64,000 bases of DNA from Streptomyces sp. NBC_01446 (GCF_026340095.1 NZ_JAPEPO010000001.1:6038001-6102000); one strand, 5' to 3'; shown: positions 19,795 to 30,414, counted from the first letter of the stretch. Notes: generated by a model not told the origin, from the letters alone. Made by a program: numbers and translations.

Positions 19795-20415
19795 GTGCCT
19801 ACCAAGAAGAAGCCCCAGGTGACCGCCTCGCCCGAGCGCCGCCGCGAACTCCTCGACACCGCGGCCGAGGTCTTCGCCGCCCAGGGGTACAACGCCACCA
19901 CCGTCCGCAAGATCGCCGACCACGCGGGCATGCTCGCGGGCAGCCTCTACTACCACTTCGACTCCAAGGAGTCGATGCTCGAAGAGATCCTGCGGACCTT
20001 CCTCGACGAGCTGTGGCACGGATACGACTCCGTCCTCGACTCCCGGCTCGGCCCCAGGGAAACCCTGGAGGCCCTCGTCACCGAGTCCTTCCGCGAGATC
20101 GACCGGCACCGCGCCGCCGTCGCCATCTACCAGAAGGAGTCCAAGCACCTCGCCGTCCAGGAGCGCTTCGAGTTCCTCGCGGACTCCCAGCGCAAGTTCG
20201 AGAAGGCGTGGCTCTCCACCCTGGAGCGCGGCGTCGCCGCCGAGGTGTTCCGCGCCGACCTCGACATCCGGCTCACCTACCGGTTCGTCCGCGACACCGT
20301 CTGGGTCGCCGCGTCCTGGTACCGCCCCGGCGGACAGCACAGCCCCGAGGAGATCGCCCGCCAGTACCTCTCGATGGTCCTGGACGGCATCGCCGTACGC
20401 GTCACCCAACCCTGA
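19795..20415 (+). CDS. kstR2: TetR-family repressor KstR2
   Basis: 206-aa TetR regulator. HTH at residues about 15-60 (RRELLDTAAEVFAAQGYNAT, KIADHAGMLAGSLYYHFDSK). The ligand domain includes VAIYQKESKHLA and ends with VWVAASWYRPGGQHSPEEIA, a segment strongly conserved in KstR2. KstR2 represses the HIP (C/D-ring) regulon and is released by HIP-CoA. GTG start 19795. It lies in the operon it is predicted to control (fadE30-ipdF-kstR2-fadA6), so it should be autoregulated through the site at 17795. Confidence 0.93.
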   Translation: MPTKKKPQVTASPERRRELLDTAAEVFAAQGYNATTVRKIADHAGMLAGSLYYHFDSKESMLEEILRTFLDELWHGYDSVLDSRLGPRETLEALVTESFREIDRHRAAVAIYQKESKHLAVQERFEFLADSQRKFEKAWLSTLERGVAAEVFRADLDIRLTYRFVRDTVWVAASWYRPGGQHSPEEIARQYLSMVLDGIAVRVTQP

Positions 20416-20428
20416 AGGGAAACCCGTC

Positions 20429-21586
20429 ATGGCCGAGGCCTACATAGTCGAAGCGGTCCGCACCCCCGTCGGACGGCGCAAGGGAGGCCTCGCCGCCGCC
20501 CACCCCGCCGACCTCGGGGCGCACGTCCTCAAGGAGCTCGTGGCCCGCTCCGGGATCGACCCCGCCGCCGTCGAGGACGTCGTCTTCGGCTGCCTCGACA
20601 CGGTGGGCCCGCAGGCCGGTGACATCGCGCGGACGGCCTGGCTCACCGCCGGCCTCCCCGAGGAGGTCCCCGGCGTGACCATCGACCGCCAGTGCGGTTC
20701 GTCACAGCAGGCCGTGCACTTCGCGGCGCAGGGCGTCCTGTCCGGCACCCAGGACCTCGTCGTCGCCGGCGGCACCCAGAACATGACGCAGATCCCCATC
20801 GCCTACGCCTCCCGCCAGGCCGCCGAACCCCTCGGCCTCACGGACGGCCCGTACGCGGGCAGCGTGGGCTGGCGCGCCCGCTACGGCGACCAGCCGGTGA
20901 ACCAGTTCCACGGCGCCGAGCTCATCGCCCGCAAGTGGGGCATCACCCGCCGTGACCAGGAGGAGTGGGCCCTGCGCTCCCACGAGCGGGCGATCCGGGC
21001 CATCGACGAGGGCCGCTTCGCCCGCGAGACCACCGCCTACGGAGATGTCACCGTGGACGAGGGCCCCCGCCGCGACACCACCCTGGAGAAGATGGCGGGC
21101 CTCAAGCCCGTCGTCGAGGGCGGCACGATCACCGCGGCCTGCTCCTCGCAGGTCTCCGACGGAGCCGCCGCGATGCTCCTCGCCTCGGAGCGCGCCGTAC
21201 GCGAGCACGGCCTCACCCCGCGCGCCCGCGTCCACCATCTCTCCGTACGCGGCGAGGACCCCATCCGCATGCTCTCCGCGCCGATCCCCGCGACGGCGTA
21301 CGCGCTGAAGAAGACCGGCCTGTCCATGGACGACATCGACCTCGTCGAGATCAACGAGGCCTTCGCCCCCGTGGTCCTCGCCTGGCTCAAGGAGACGGGC
21401 ACGGACCCGGAGAGGGTGAACGTGAACGGGGGAGCGATCGCCCTCGGGCACCCCCTCGGCGCGACCGGCGTGAAACTGATGACGACGCTGCTGCACGAGC
21501 TGGAGCGCACGGGCGGACGCTACGGACTGCAGACGATGTGCGAGGGAGGAGGCCAGGCGAACGTCACGATCATCGAGCGTCTCTAG
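20429..21586 (+). CDS. fadA6: Acetyl-CoA acyltransferase FadA6 (thiolase)
   Basis: 385-aa degradative thiolase with all catalytic residues: nucleophile Cys89 in DRQCGSSQQAVHFA, His341 in NVNGGAIALGHPLGATG and Cys371 in MCEGGGQANV. Next to kstR2, as in mycobacteria, where FadA6 carries out the thiolytic step after ring C opening. Last gene of the fadE30 operon, 13 bp after kstR2. Confidence 0.93.
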   Translation: MAEAYIVEAVRTPVGRRKGGLAAAHPADLGAHVLKELVARSGIDPAAVEDVVFGCLDTVGPQAGDIARTAWLTAGLPEEVPGVTIDRQCGSSQQAVHFAAQGVLSGTQDLVVAGGTQNMTQIPIAYASRQAAEPLGLTDGPYAGSVGWRARYGDQPVNQFHGAELIARKWGITRRDQEEWALRSHERAIRAIDEGRFARETTAYGDVTVDEGPRRDTTLEKMAGLKPVVEGGTITAACSSQVSDGAAAMLLASERAVREHGLTPRARVHHLSVRGEDPIRMLSAPIPATAYALKKTGLSMDDIDLVEINEAFAPVVLAWLKETGTDPERVNVNGGAIALGHPLGATGVKLMTTLLHELERTGGRYGLQTMCEGGGQANVTIIERL

Positions 21587-21646
21587 TCCCGTGACGGTCG
21601 TGCTAAGGTCGATGACGTTGCAGTTTTGGTACCCATAGACTTTATG

Positions 21647-21676
21647 TGCGCCTGACGGGAATGTTCCTCAGGCGCA
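21647..21676 (+). promoter_or_regulatory. Leader hairpin before the cold-shock gene
   Basis: A 9-bp stem (TGCGCCTGA/TCAGGCGCA) with a further GGA/TCC inner pair, followed by the T-rich stretch TTATTGTTTT. It lies 110 bp before the csp start and 60 bp after fadA6. It may be the fadA6 terminator, or an attenuator or temperature-sensitive element in the csp 5' leader; an extended -10 (TGCTAAGGT, around 21600-21608) upstream would place it inside the csp transcript. Confidence 0.6.
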
Positions 21677-21785
21677 TTATTGTTTTCCGGCCGGTCCTCC
21701 GGGCCAACTCCGGATGGGGCTCAATGGTGCGACTGGAGATTCGAAGGACTCGGATTTCCGTACCGCCCCAGTAAAGGAGATTGTT

Positions 21786-21989
21786 ATGGCCACCGGAACC
21801 GTGAAGTGGTTCAACTCGGAAAAGGGCTTCGGCTTCATCGAGCAGGACGGCGGCGGCGCCGACGTCTTCGCCCACTACTCGAACATCGCCACCCAGGGCT
21901 TCCGTGAGCTCCAGGAGGGCCAGAAGGTGACGTTCGACGTCACGCAGGGCCAGAAGGGCCCCCAGGCGGAGAACATCCTCCCCGCCTGA
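21786..21989 (+). CDS. Cold-shock protein (CspA family)
   Basis: 67-aa single cold-shock domain RNA chaperone with the RNP1 motif KGFGFIEQD and RNP2-like DVFAHYSNI; start MATGTVKWFNSEKG. AAAGGAG stands just before the ATG. A long leader with a stable hairpin and a strong terminator (22024-22060) make it monocistronic. It is unrelated to the steroid genes on both sides and is followed by an RNA helicase, a common functional pairing. Confidence 0.96.
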   Translation: MATGTVKWFNSEKGFGFIEQDGGGADVFAHYSNIATQGFRELQEGQKVTFDVTQGQKGPQAENILPA

Positions 21990-22023
21990 AACACCGCTTG
22001 ATCCCAAGGATCACGCACCCCAC

Positions 22024-22060
22024 GGCCGGGGTCCGCACCGCGAAGGTGCGGGCCCCGGCC
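22024..22060 (+). terminator. Strong hairpin terminator after csp
   Basis: Sixteen paired bases, GGCCGGGGTCCGCACC against GGTGCGGGCCCCGGCC with one G-T wobble, closing a 5-nt loop, 35 bp after the csp stop. Confidence 0.85.
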
Positions 22061-22071
22061 CGTGCTGTCCC

Positions 22072-22141
22072 CAGGCCGGCGGCTCGCAGATGCGTCGATG
22101 GCCACACCAGGCCGGCGGCTCGCAGACGCGTCGATGGCCAC
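22072..22141. repeat. Tandem 34-bp direct repeat
   Basis: Two copies (22072-22105 and 22108-22141), identical except for one base, beginning CAGGCCGGCGGCTCGCAGA, in the leader of the helicase gene. A recent local duplication; no function visible. Confidence 0.8.
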
Positions 22142-22179
22142 CGGCTCCCGGCCGCCCAGGCCCAGGAAGGCATGCCCGC

Positions 22180-23880
22180 ATGGCTAACCCCGCACGTCCG
22201 CCCCGCCCGACCCGCAACCGGTCCGCATCCGCTTCAGGAAACGCGGGCACCGGAAACGCCGGAAGGAGCGCCCGAGGCGGAAGGCCCGGCGGAAAGGGCC
22301 GCGTTCCCGAGCGCAGGCCCACGCCGCCGCAGGAATTCACGATGCCGGAGAACACGACGCCCGCGCTGCCCGCGGCCGCGACGTTCGCCGAGCTCGACAT
22401 GCCGGCCGGCCTTCTGAAGACGCTCACCGAGCAGGGCGTCACCGAGCCGTTCCCCATTCAGGGCGCCACCCTCCCCAACTCCCTCGCGGGACGCGACCTC
22501 CTCGGCCGCGGCCGCACCGGCTCCGGCAAGACCCTCGCGTTCGGCCTGCCGATGCTCGCCCGCACCGCCGGCCTCAAGGCGGAGCCGCGCATGCCGCTGG
22601 CCCTCGTCCTGGTGCCGACCCGCGAGCTCGCCCAGCAGGTCACCGACGCTCTCACGCCGCACGCGGGCGCTGTCAGGCTCCGTCTGACCACCGTCGTCGG
22701 CGGCATGTCGATCTCCCGTCAGGCGTCCTCCCTGCGCCGCGGCGCGGACGTCGTCGTGGCGACGCCCGGCCGCCTCAAGGACCTCATCGAGCGCGGCGAC
22801 TGCGACCTGTCCGAGGTGCGGATCACCGTCCTCGACGAGGCCGACCAGATGGCCGACATGGGCTTCATGCCGCAGGTCACGGCGCTCCTCAAGCAGGTCG
22901 CACCGGGCGGCCAGACCATGCTGTTCTCGGCGACGCTCGACCGGAACGTCGACCGGCTCGTCCGGCAGTTCCTCACCGACCCGGTCGTCCACTCCGTGGA
23001 CCCGTCGGCGGGCGCCGTCACCACGATGGAGCACCACGTCCTCCACGTGCTCGACGAGACCGACAAGAAGGCAGTCACCGCGCGCATCGCCGCCCGCGAA
23101 GGCCGCGTGATCCTCTTCGTCGACACCAAGCGGTCCGCCGACCGGCTCGCCAAGCGGCTCCTCGCCAGCGGTGTCCTCGCGGCGCCGCTGCACGGCGGAC
23201 GCTCGCAGCCGCAGCGCAACCGCACCCTGGAGCAGTTCAAGGACGGCCGGGTCACGGCCCTCGTCGCCACGAACGTCGCCGCCCGCGGCATACACGTCGA
23301 CGACCTCGGCCTCGTCGTGAACGTCGACCCGCCGACCGAGCACAAGGACTACCTGCACCGCGGCGGCCGCACCGCCCGCGCCGGCGAGTCCGGCAGCGTC
23401 GTCACGCTGGTCCTGCCCGAGCAGAAGCGCGACGTCACGCGCCTCATGCGGGACGCGGGCATCCGCCCGCAGACCACCCAGGTCAAGTCCACCGACGAAG
23501 AGCTCGTCCGCATCACCGGCGCGCGCGAGCCCTCGGGCGTCCCCGCCGTCATCGAGGTCCCGGAGCCGGCCGCTCCGGCGGCCTCCGGTGCCCGCAAGCC
23601 GCGGCGCAGCCGTGGCGGCAGCGGACGCGGCCAGGGCGCCGGCCAGGCAGGGCGCGCCCAGGGCGGGCGCGCGCAGGCCGGGCGCGGCGAAGGCGGCGGC
23701 CAGGGCGGCGGGCGCGGCCAGGCCGTCCAGGGCGGCCGCTCCCAGGGCGCAGGTGGCCGGGGCCAGGGTGGCCGCTCCCAGGGCGGTCCCGGGCAGGGCG
23801 GCGCAGGTCAGAGCGCCGGCGGGCGCGGCGGCCGGGCGCGACGCGGTCCGCGTGACGCCGGGCGCGGCGCGGCCGCGTAA
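22180..23880 (+). CDS. DEAD-box RNA helicase with RGG-type tail
   Basis: 566-aa ATP-dependent RNA helicase. Motifs in order: Q-motif region EPFPIQGATLPNSL, GRTGSGKT (I), VPTRELA (Ia), TPGRL, DEAD (II), SAT (III), and HRGGRTARAG (VI). A basic low-complexity N-terminal extension and a C-terminal tail of about 95 residues rich in Gly, Gln, Arg and Ala (from about 23595) flank the core; such tails bind RNA. ATG 22180 follows AGGAAGG at 9 nt. Likely works with the cold-shock protein in RNA remodelling. Confidence 0.93.
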   Translation: MANPARPPRPTRNRSASASGNAGTGNAGRSARGGRPGGKGRVPERRPTPPQEFTMPENTTPALPAAATFAELDMPAGLLKTLTEQGVTEPFPIQGATLPNSLAGRDLLGRGRTGSGKTLAFGLPMLARTAGLKAEPRMPLALVLVPTRELAQQVTDALTPHAGAVRLRLTTVVGGMSISRQASSLRRGADVVVATPGRLKDLIERGDCDLSEVRITVLDEADQMADMGFMPQVTALLKQVAPGGQTMLFSATLDRNVDRLVRQFLTDPVVHSVDPSAGAVTTMEHHVLHVLDETDKKAVTARIAAREGRVILFVDTKRSADRLAKRLLASGVLAAPLHGGRSQPQRNRTLEQFKDGRVTALVATNVAARGIHVDDLGLVVNVDPPTEHKDYLHRGGRTARAGESGSVVTLVLPEQKRDVTRLMRDAGIRPQTTQVKSTDEELVRITGAREPSGVPAVIEVPEPAAPAASGARKPRRSRGGSGRGQGAGQAGRAQGGRAQAGRGEGGGQGGGRGQAVQGGRSQGAGGRGQGGRSQGGPGQGGAGQSAGGRGGRARRGPRDAGRGAAA

Positions 23881-23900
23881 GCGGTACTCCAGCTGAACGG

Positions 23901-23943
23901 CGGGGCGGTGGGACGAGGTGAACAGCCTCGCCCCACCGCCCCG
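23901..23943. terminator. Bidirectional terminator
   Basis: A 12-bp perfect outer stem (CGGGGCGGTGGG/CCCACCGCCCCG), one mismatch, then a 5-bp inner stem and a 7-nt loop. It lies between the convergent helicase (+) and phosphatase (-) genes and can serve both. Confidence 0.85.
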
Positions 23944-23956
23944 CTTCGCGTTCGCG

Positions 23957-24877
23957 TCAGTCGAGGAGCCGGTGACGCAGGGCCGTGACCGTGTGCCCGT
24001 CGAGGCCGAGCCCCCGCGAGACGTACCGGCCCAGGCTGCCGTAGTCCGCCCGCGCCTGGTCGACGGCCGCCGACAGATACTCCGTACGAACCTCCTGGAG
24101 CGGGATCAGCAGGTCCGGGTCGAGCATCATGCCGGACTGCTTCAACCCGTCGCGCACCTTCGCGTCGTATGCGGCACGGAACGCGTTCGACGCCAAGTAG
24201 TCGTCCACGGCGGTCCGTTCGGGGACGCCGAGCAGCAGCAGGAGGACGTACGTCGTCCAGCCCGTGCGGTCCTTCCCGGATGTGCAGTGGTACAGGAGCG
24301 CGCCCCGGCCCCCGGTGCCGTACGCGGCGTCGCGCAGGGTGGCCGCGAACCGCGCGCGGTTGTCGGCGTCCGACACGAACCGCGGATACACGCTCCGCAT
24401 GAACGCGGCCGCCCGGCCGCCACCGAGCATCTCCTCCTGCCGCGCGGGGTCCCTGGAACCGATCGCGGCCATCATCTGCGCATACAGACCGTTGTCGGAG
24501 ACCGGCCGCGACTCCGCGGTGAGCCCGGCGGGGAGGCGGTCCGCGCCGTCGTACTGGATCTCCACCGGCACCCGGTAGTCGACCACGCGGCGCAGACCGA
24601 GGCCCGCGAGCGTGGTGACGTCGGCGTCGGTGAGCTTGGCCAGGGCGTCGGAGCGGTAGACGAGTCCGTGGCGGACGCGACCGCCGCCGAGGGCCCGGTA
24701 GCCGCCCACGTCGCGGACGTTGACCGCGCCCTGGAGCGGGATGTGCCGGATCGGCGGGTCCTGGTACGGACGCCGTCCGGCCGCGGCGGCACCGGGCGCG
24801 ACGGCCGCGGCCGTCAGGGTGGTGAGCGCGGCGCCGACGAGGGCGCGTCTCGAAACGGTGCGTGGCGTGCGTGGCAT
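23957..24877 (-). CDS. Tat-exported tyrosine-protein phosphatase
   Basis: 306 aa with a twin-arginine signal (SRRALVGAALTTL) and a cleavable Ala-rich region. The P-loop HCTSGKDRTGW (near residue 198) is the HCxxGKDR form of MptpB/LipA-type phosphatases, which act on phosphotyrosine and phosphoinositides. NVRDVGGYRALGGGRV and VVDYRV are other family motifs. Single gene with its own terminator; extracytoplasmic. No link to steroids visible. Confidence 0.92.
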   Translation of the reverse strand: MPRTPRTVSRRALVGAALTTLTAAAVAPGAAAAGRRPYQDPPIRHIPLQGAVNVRDVGGYRALGGGRVRHGLVYRSDALAKLTDADVTTLAGLGLRRVVDYRVPVEIQYDGADRLPAGLTAESRPVSDNGLYAQMMAAIGSRDPARQEEMLGGGRAAAFMRSVYPRFVSDADNRARFAATLRDAAYGTGGRGALLYHCTSGKDRTGWTTYVLLLLLGVPERTAVDDYLASNAFRAAYDAKVRDGLKQSGMMLDPDLLIPLQEVRTEYLSAAVDQARADYGSLGRYVSRGLGLDGHTVTALRHRLLD

Positions 24878-24904
24878 CGCTGAACTCCCTTGCGGGAAGC
24901 GGGA

Positions 24905-25965
24905 TCACCCTGGGGTAGGCAGGGTGCCGAGCACGTGCCGGGCCTCGGACATCACGCGGGCGACGAGCTCCTCGCAGGTCGGGAGGTCCTCGATCACCCC
25001 CGCGACCTGGCCCGATGCCATGACGCCGAGGTCGGTGCGGCCCTCGACCATGGACGCCCTGAGGAGCATGGGGGTGTTCGCGGCGAGCAGGACCTGGCTC
25101 CACGACAGTTCCTTGCCGTGTTTCATCGCCAGTCCGTCGCGGACCATCTGCGGCCAGCTCAGGCCCGACAGCTTCCTGAACCCGGCGGCCCGCCGCACGG
25201 CCTGCACGAGCGCGCGTGTACGCCCCGCCCGCTCCAGCGAGTCGACGAGATCCGTCCGCAGCATGCGGTGCGGCAGACCGTCCACGGCGGTCGTCACCGT
25301 GACGTCCTTGACCGTGGCCGCCAGATATCTCGCCTTCACCGCGTCCGGGACGGTCGAGTCGGAGGTGAGCAGGAAGCGGGTGCCCATGGCGACGCCGGCC
25401 GCCCCGTATGCGAGGGCGGCGACCAGGCCGCGCCCGTCGTGGAACCCGCCCGCGCCGATCACGGGGATGTCCACGGCGTCCACGACCTGCGGCAGCAGCA
25501 CCGTCGTCGCGACGTCCCCCGTGTGCCCGCCGCCCTCGCCGCCCTGCACGATGACGGCGTCCGCGCCCCACGCGGCGACCTTCTCCGCGTGCCGCCGGGC
25601 ACCGATGGACGGGATGACGACGACGCCCGCGTCCTTCAGCTCGGCGATCAGGTCACGGGACGGCGCGAGCGCGAACGAGGCGACCCGCACCCCCTCGTCG
25701 ATGATCACCCGCACCCGGTCCCGCGCGTCACCGGCGTCCGCGCGCAGATTGACCCCGAAGGGTTCGTCCGTACGGGACTTCACCTCGCGCACCGCCGACC
25801 TGAGCTGGTCGAGGGTCATGGTGGCGGAGGCGAGGATGCCGAGCGCCCCGGCGTTCGCCGACGCCGACACGAGGCGCGGGCCCGCGACCCAGCCCATGCC
25901 GGTCTGTATGAGCGGGTGGCGGACACCGACCAGCTTGGTGAACGCCGTCTCGAGGGCCGCGTCGC

Positions 25966-25969
<4 letters not shown>
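24905..25969 (-). CDS. ipdC: IpdC, nitronate-monooxygenase-like flavin reductase of ring C/D breakdown
   Basis: 354 aa, the length of Rv3553. Barrel flavoenzyme of the 2-nitropropane dioxygenase family: HPLIQTGMGWVAGPRLVSA, VVIPSIGARRHAEK, VQGGEGGGHTGD, PVIGAGGFHDGRGL. IpdC introduces the double bond in the HIC-CoA ring system before EchA20 acts. ATG 25969 overlaps the stop of the fused ipdAB gene by 4 bp. Specificity is taken from operon position and similarity. Confidence 0.9.
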
Positions 25970-27626
<1,657 letters not shown>

Positions 27627-27630
<4 letters not shown>

Positions 27631-28412
27631 TTGGCTTCCCCCTTGATTGCCGTGTCCGTGTCCGTGTCCGCGCCGAACGTGTCGCGGATGCGGTCCGCGA
27701 CGCCGCTCAGGTTCGCCTCGAAGGTGAAGCCCTGCTCGAAGCGGTAGCTCCGGCGTACGTCGACGGGATCGATGCCGTTGATCGCGGCCTTGGCGAGGCG
27801 GATGAGCGAGCCGTCCTTGCGGGCGATCTCGCGAGCCAGGTCCAGCGCGGCGGCCCGGAGTTCGGCGCGTGGCACGACCTTCCAGACGGAACCGTGCGCG
27901 TGCAGCTCCCGCGCCGTCGCCGTGCGCGAGGTGTAGTAGAGGGCGCGCATCAGGTGCTGCGGAACGAGTCTGGCGAGATGGGTCGCGGCGCCGAGCGCTC
28001 CGCGGTCGAGCTCGGGGAGGCCGAACGTGGCGTCGTCCGAGGCGACGATCGCGTCCGCGTTGCCCACGAGGCCGATGCCGCCGCCCAGGCAGAAGCCGTT
28101 GACCGCGGCGACGACCGGCACCTCGCACTCGTACACGGCCGCGAAGGCCTCGTAGCAGCCGCGGTTCGCGCCGATGAGGGCGCCGTGGCCGCCGGACTCC
28201 GTGTCGCGCTGCATCTCCTTGATGTCGACGCCCGCGTTGAACCCCCGGCCCTCGGAGGCGAGGACGACACAGCGCACGTCCGGGTCGCGGCCCGCCGCGC
28301 GCAGGGCGTCGGCCAGGTCGTACCAGCCCCGCACCGGCAGCGCGTTGACCGGAGGGAAGTCCACCGTGACGACGGCGATCCCCTTTTCGGGTGAGGAGGT
28401 GGAGACACCCAT
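27627..28412 (-). CDS. echA20: Enoyl-CoA hydratase-family hydrolase EchA20
   Basis: 261-aa crotonase-fold enzyme: DFPPVNALPVRGWYDLAD, RGFNAGVDIKEMQ, NGFCLGGGIGLVGNADAI, and the EchA20-characteristic tail AAINGIDPVDVRRSYRFEQ. EchA20 hydrolytically opens ring D of HIEC-CoA to give COCHEA-CoA, the substrate of IpdAB encoded next. First gene of the echA20-ipdAB-ipdC operon; the KstR2-like operator begins 20 bp upstream. Confidence 0.92.
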
Positions 28413-28432
28413 GGCGTTCAGCTACCTTTCCA

Positions 28433-28452
28433 CCTAACGTTTGTTTGGTAGG
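28433..28452. promoter_or_regulatory. kstR2 box: KstR2-like operator, site B
   Basis: CCTAACGTTTGTTTGGTAGG, 17 of 20 positions identical to site A (17795-17814). The right half-site TTTGGTAGG is unchanged; the left half has lost the CAAG core. It lies between divergent echA20 (28412, -) and the SDR operon (28501, +). Confidence 0.72.
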
Positions 28453-28500
28453 AAGGTAGCAGGCGATGGGGACGAGCGGAATGGACCTGGGGTGGATGGC

Positions 28501-29256
28501 ATGGATCTGAGCTCAAGGACCCTGAGGGGGAAGGTCGCGGTCGTCACCGGGGGCACCCGGGGTGTGGGGGCCGGGATCGCGGCGGCGTTCGTGCGGGCGG
28601 GGGCGGACGTGGTGGTGTGCGCGCGCAGACCGCCCGAAGAGCCGCTGCCCGGCTGTGAGTTCATACCCGTCGACCTGCGGGACGGTCCGGCCGTACGGCG
28701 CTTCTTCGCGGGCCTCGACCGGGTGGACGTGCTGGTGAACAACGCGGGAGGTACGCCGTACCGGCTGCTCGGGGAGTCCGACGCGGAGCGGCACGCACGC
28801 GTGGTCGAGCTCAATCTCACGGCGCCGATGACCGCGTCGCTGGCCGCGCGCGAGCAACTGCGGCGCACGCGCGGCTCCGTCGTGATGATCGGCAGCGTGA
28901 GCGGCGCGAGACCCTCGCCGGGCACGGCGGCGTACGGGGCGGCCAAGGCGGGTCTGGAGAACCTGGCGCGCTCGATGGCGGTGGAGTGGGCGCCCGAGAT
29001 ACGGGTGAACACGCTGGTCCTCGGGATGGTGCGCACCGAGTTGTCCCATCTGCACTACGGGGACGAGGAAGGCGTGGCGGCGGTGGGGCGCACGGTGCCG
29101 ATCGGACGCCTCGCAGAGCCGTCGGAGATCGGGGACGCGGCGGTGTTCCTCGCCTCGGGCGCCGCGTCGTACATCACGGGGGCGAGCCTCCTGGTGCACG
29201 GAGGCGGGGAGCGTCCGGCGTTCCTGGACGCGGCGACTGTCAACAAGGAGGCGTGA
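28501..29256 (+). CDS. Short-chain dehydrogenase, Rv3549c-like
   Basis: 251-aa SDR: TGGTRGVGAGIA, LVNNAGG, IGSVSGARPSPGTAAYGAAK with Ser/Tyr/Lys in place. It is divergent from echA20 as Rv3549c is in M. tuberculosis, where this KstR2-regulon gene lacks a firm assignment. ATG 28501 is preferred; the upstream frame runs into the operator. 1 bp separates its stop from the next gene. Confidence 0.87.
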   Translation: MDLSSRTLRGKVAVVTGGTRGVGAGIAAAFVRAGADVVVCARRPPEEPLPGCEFIPVDLRDGPAVRRFFAGLDRVDVLVNNAGGTPYRLLGESDAERHARVVELNLTAPMTASLAAREQLRRTRGSVVMIGSVSGARPSPGTAAYGAAKAGLENLARSMAVEWAPEIRVNTLVLGMVRTELSHLHYGDEEGVAAVGRTVPIGRLAEPSEIGDAAVFLASGAASYITGASLLVHGGGERPAFLDAATVNKEA

Positions 29257-29257
29257 C

Positions 29258-30211
29258 ATGACGAACGACAAGGGAGCGGTTGTGGCTGCGGATACCGGTA
29301 CTGGTTCGGGGCTGTGCGCGGGGTGCGTCGTCATCGTGACGGGGGCCGGGCGCGGACTGGGGCGCGCGCACGCGCTGGCGTTCGCCGCCGAGGGCGCGCG
29401 CGTCGTGGTCAACGACCTGGGGGTGGGCCTGGACGGGGCCCCGGCGCCGGACAGTCCGGCGGCCCAAGTGGTGGAGGAGATACGGGCCCTCGGCGGCGAG
29501 GCGGTCGCCCACGGCGGGGACATCGCGACCACGGACGGCGCGGCGTCCCTCGTCGCCACGGCCCTCGACACGTTCGGACGCCTGGACACGCTGGTCAACA
29601 ACGCGGGCTTCCTGCGCGACCGGATGCTGGTCAACCTCGACGAGGACGACTGGGACGCGGTCATGCGGGTGCATCTCAAGGGCCACTTCCTGCCCCTGAA
29701 GCACGCGGCGGCGCACTGGCGCGCGGAGGCGAAGGCAGGCAGGACACCTTCGGCCCGGGTCGTGAACACGTCGTCGGGGGCGGGTCTGCTCGGCTCGGTG
29801 GGCCAGGGCAACTACAGCGCGGCGAAGGCCGGCATCGTGGGCCTGACCCTGGTCGCCGCGGCGGAGATGGGGCGGTACGGGGTACAGGTGAACGCGGTCG
29901 CGCCGGCGGCCCGCACCCGCATGACGGAGCGCACGTTCGCCGACACCATGGCCGCCCCCGAGGACGGCTTCGACGCGATGGCCCCGGAGAACGTGTCGCC
30001 GGTGGTGGTGTGGCTCGGCTCCGCCGCGAGCGACGGCGTGACCGGCCGCGTCTTCGAGGCGGAGGCCGGCCGCATCACGGTCATGGAGGGCTGGCGCCCG
30101 GGCCCCACCGCCGACAAGGCGGCGCGCTGGACCCCGGCCGAGGCGGGAGAGACGGCGAGGGAACTCCTCGGCAGGGCGGAGGTGCCCGGGGCGGTGTACG
30201 GGAGCGGGTGA
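29258..30211 (+). CDS. Short-chain dehydrogenase, Rv3548c-like (MFE-2-type)
   Basis: 317 aa. Cofactor motif TGAGRGLGRAHALAFA with NDLGVGLDGAP, LVNNAGFLRDRMLVNLDEDD and NTSSGAGLLGSVGQGNYSAAK are hallmarks of the hydroxyacyl-CoA dehydrogenase unit of peroxisomal multifunctional enzyme 2. In the KstR2 regulon Rv3548c has this form. Likely oxidises a beta-hydroxyacyl-CoA in C/D-ring or side-chain-remnant breakdown. AAGGAGG lies in the end of the preceding gene. Confidence 0.87.
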   Translation: MTNDKGAVVAADTGTGSGLCAGCVVIVTGAGRGLGRAHALAFAAEGARVVVNDLGVGLDGAPAPDSPAAQVVEEIRALGGEAVAHGGDIATTDGAASLVATALDTFGRLDTLVNNAGFLRDRMLVNLDEDDWDAVMRVHLKGHFLPLKHAAAHWRAEAKAGRTPSARVVNTSSGAGLLGSVGQGNYSAAKAGIVGLTLVAAAEMGRYGVQVNAVAPAARTRMTERTFADTMAAPEDGFDAMAPENVSPVVVWLGSAASDGVTGRVFEAEAGRITVMEGWRPGPTADKAARWTPAEAGETARELLGRAEVPGAVYGSG

Positions 30212-30304
30212 CGCCCCCCGTAGGGGCGTGTCCCCGGCTGCCCCTACGGACCAGCCCCGTCACCTTCCCGCTCGGCCCCGTCGCCCCCCGTCACCCCCGT
30301 CACC

Positions 30305-30321
30305 TTCCCGCTGAGCGGGAA
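30305..30321. promoter_or_regulatory. Palindromic operator before hsaE (candidate IclR site 1)
   Basis: TTCCCGCTGAGCGGGAA, a perfect 8-1-8 palindrome 94 bp before the hsaE start. The same sequence with C at the centre stands before hsaA (37528). A half-site CACCTTCCCGCT repeats exactly 40 bp upstream (30261-30272), about four helical turns. The remainder of the 200-bp gap (30212-30414) is GC-rich with no gene. Confidence 0.75.
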
Positions 30322-30414
30322 TCCGGCCTCCCTCCACGTCCCGGCTCCGACCTACCGTCTGGCCCACCGCGGTGCACCGCACCGCGGGTCAGACCGTCAC
30401 CCCAAGGAGCCGAG

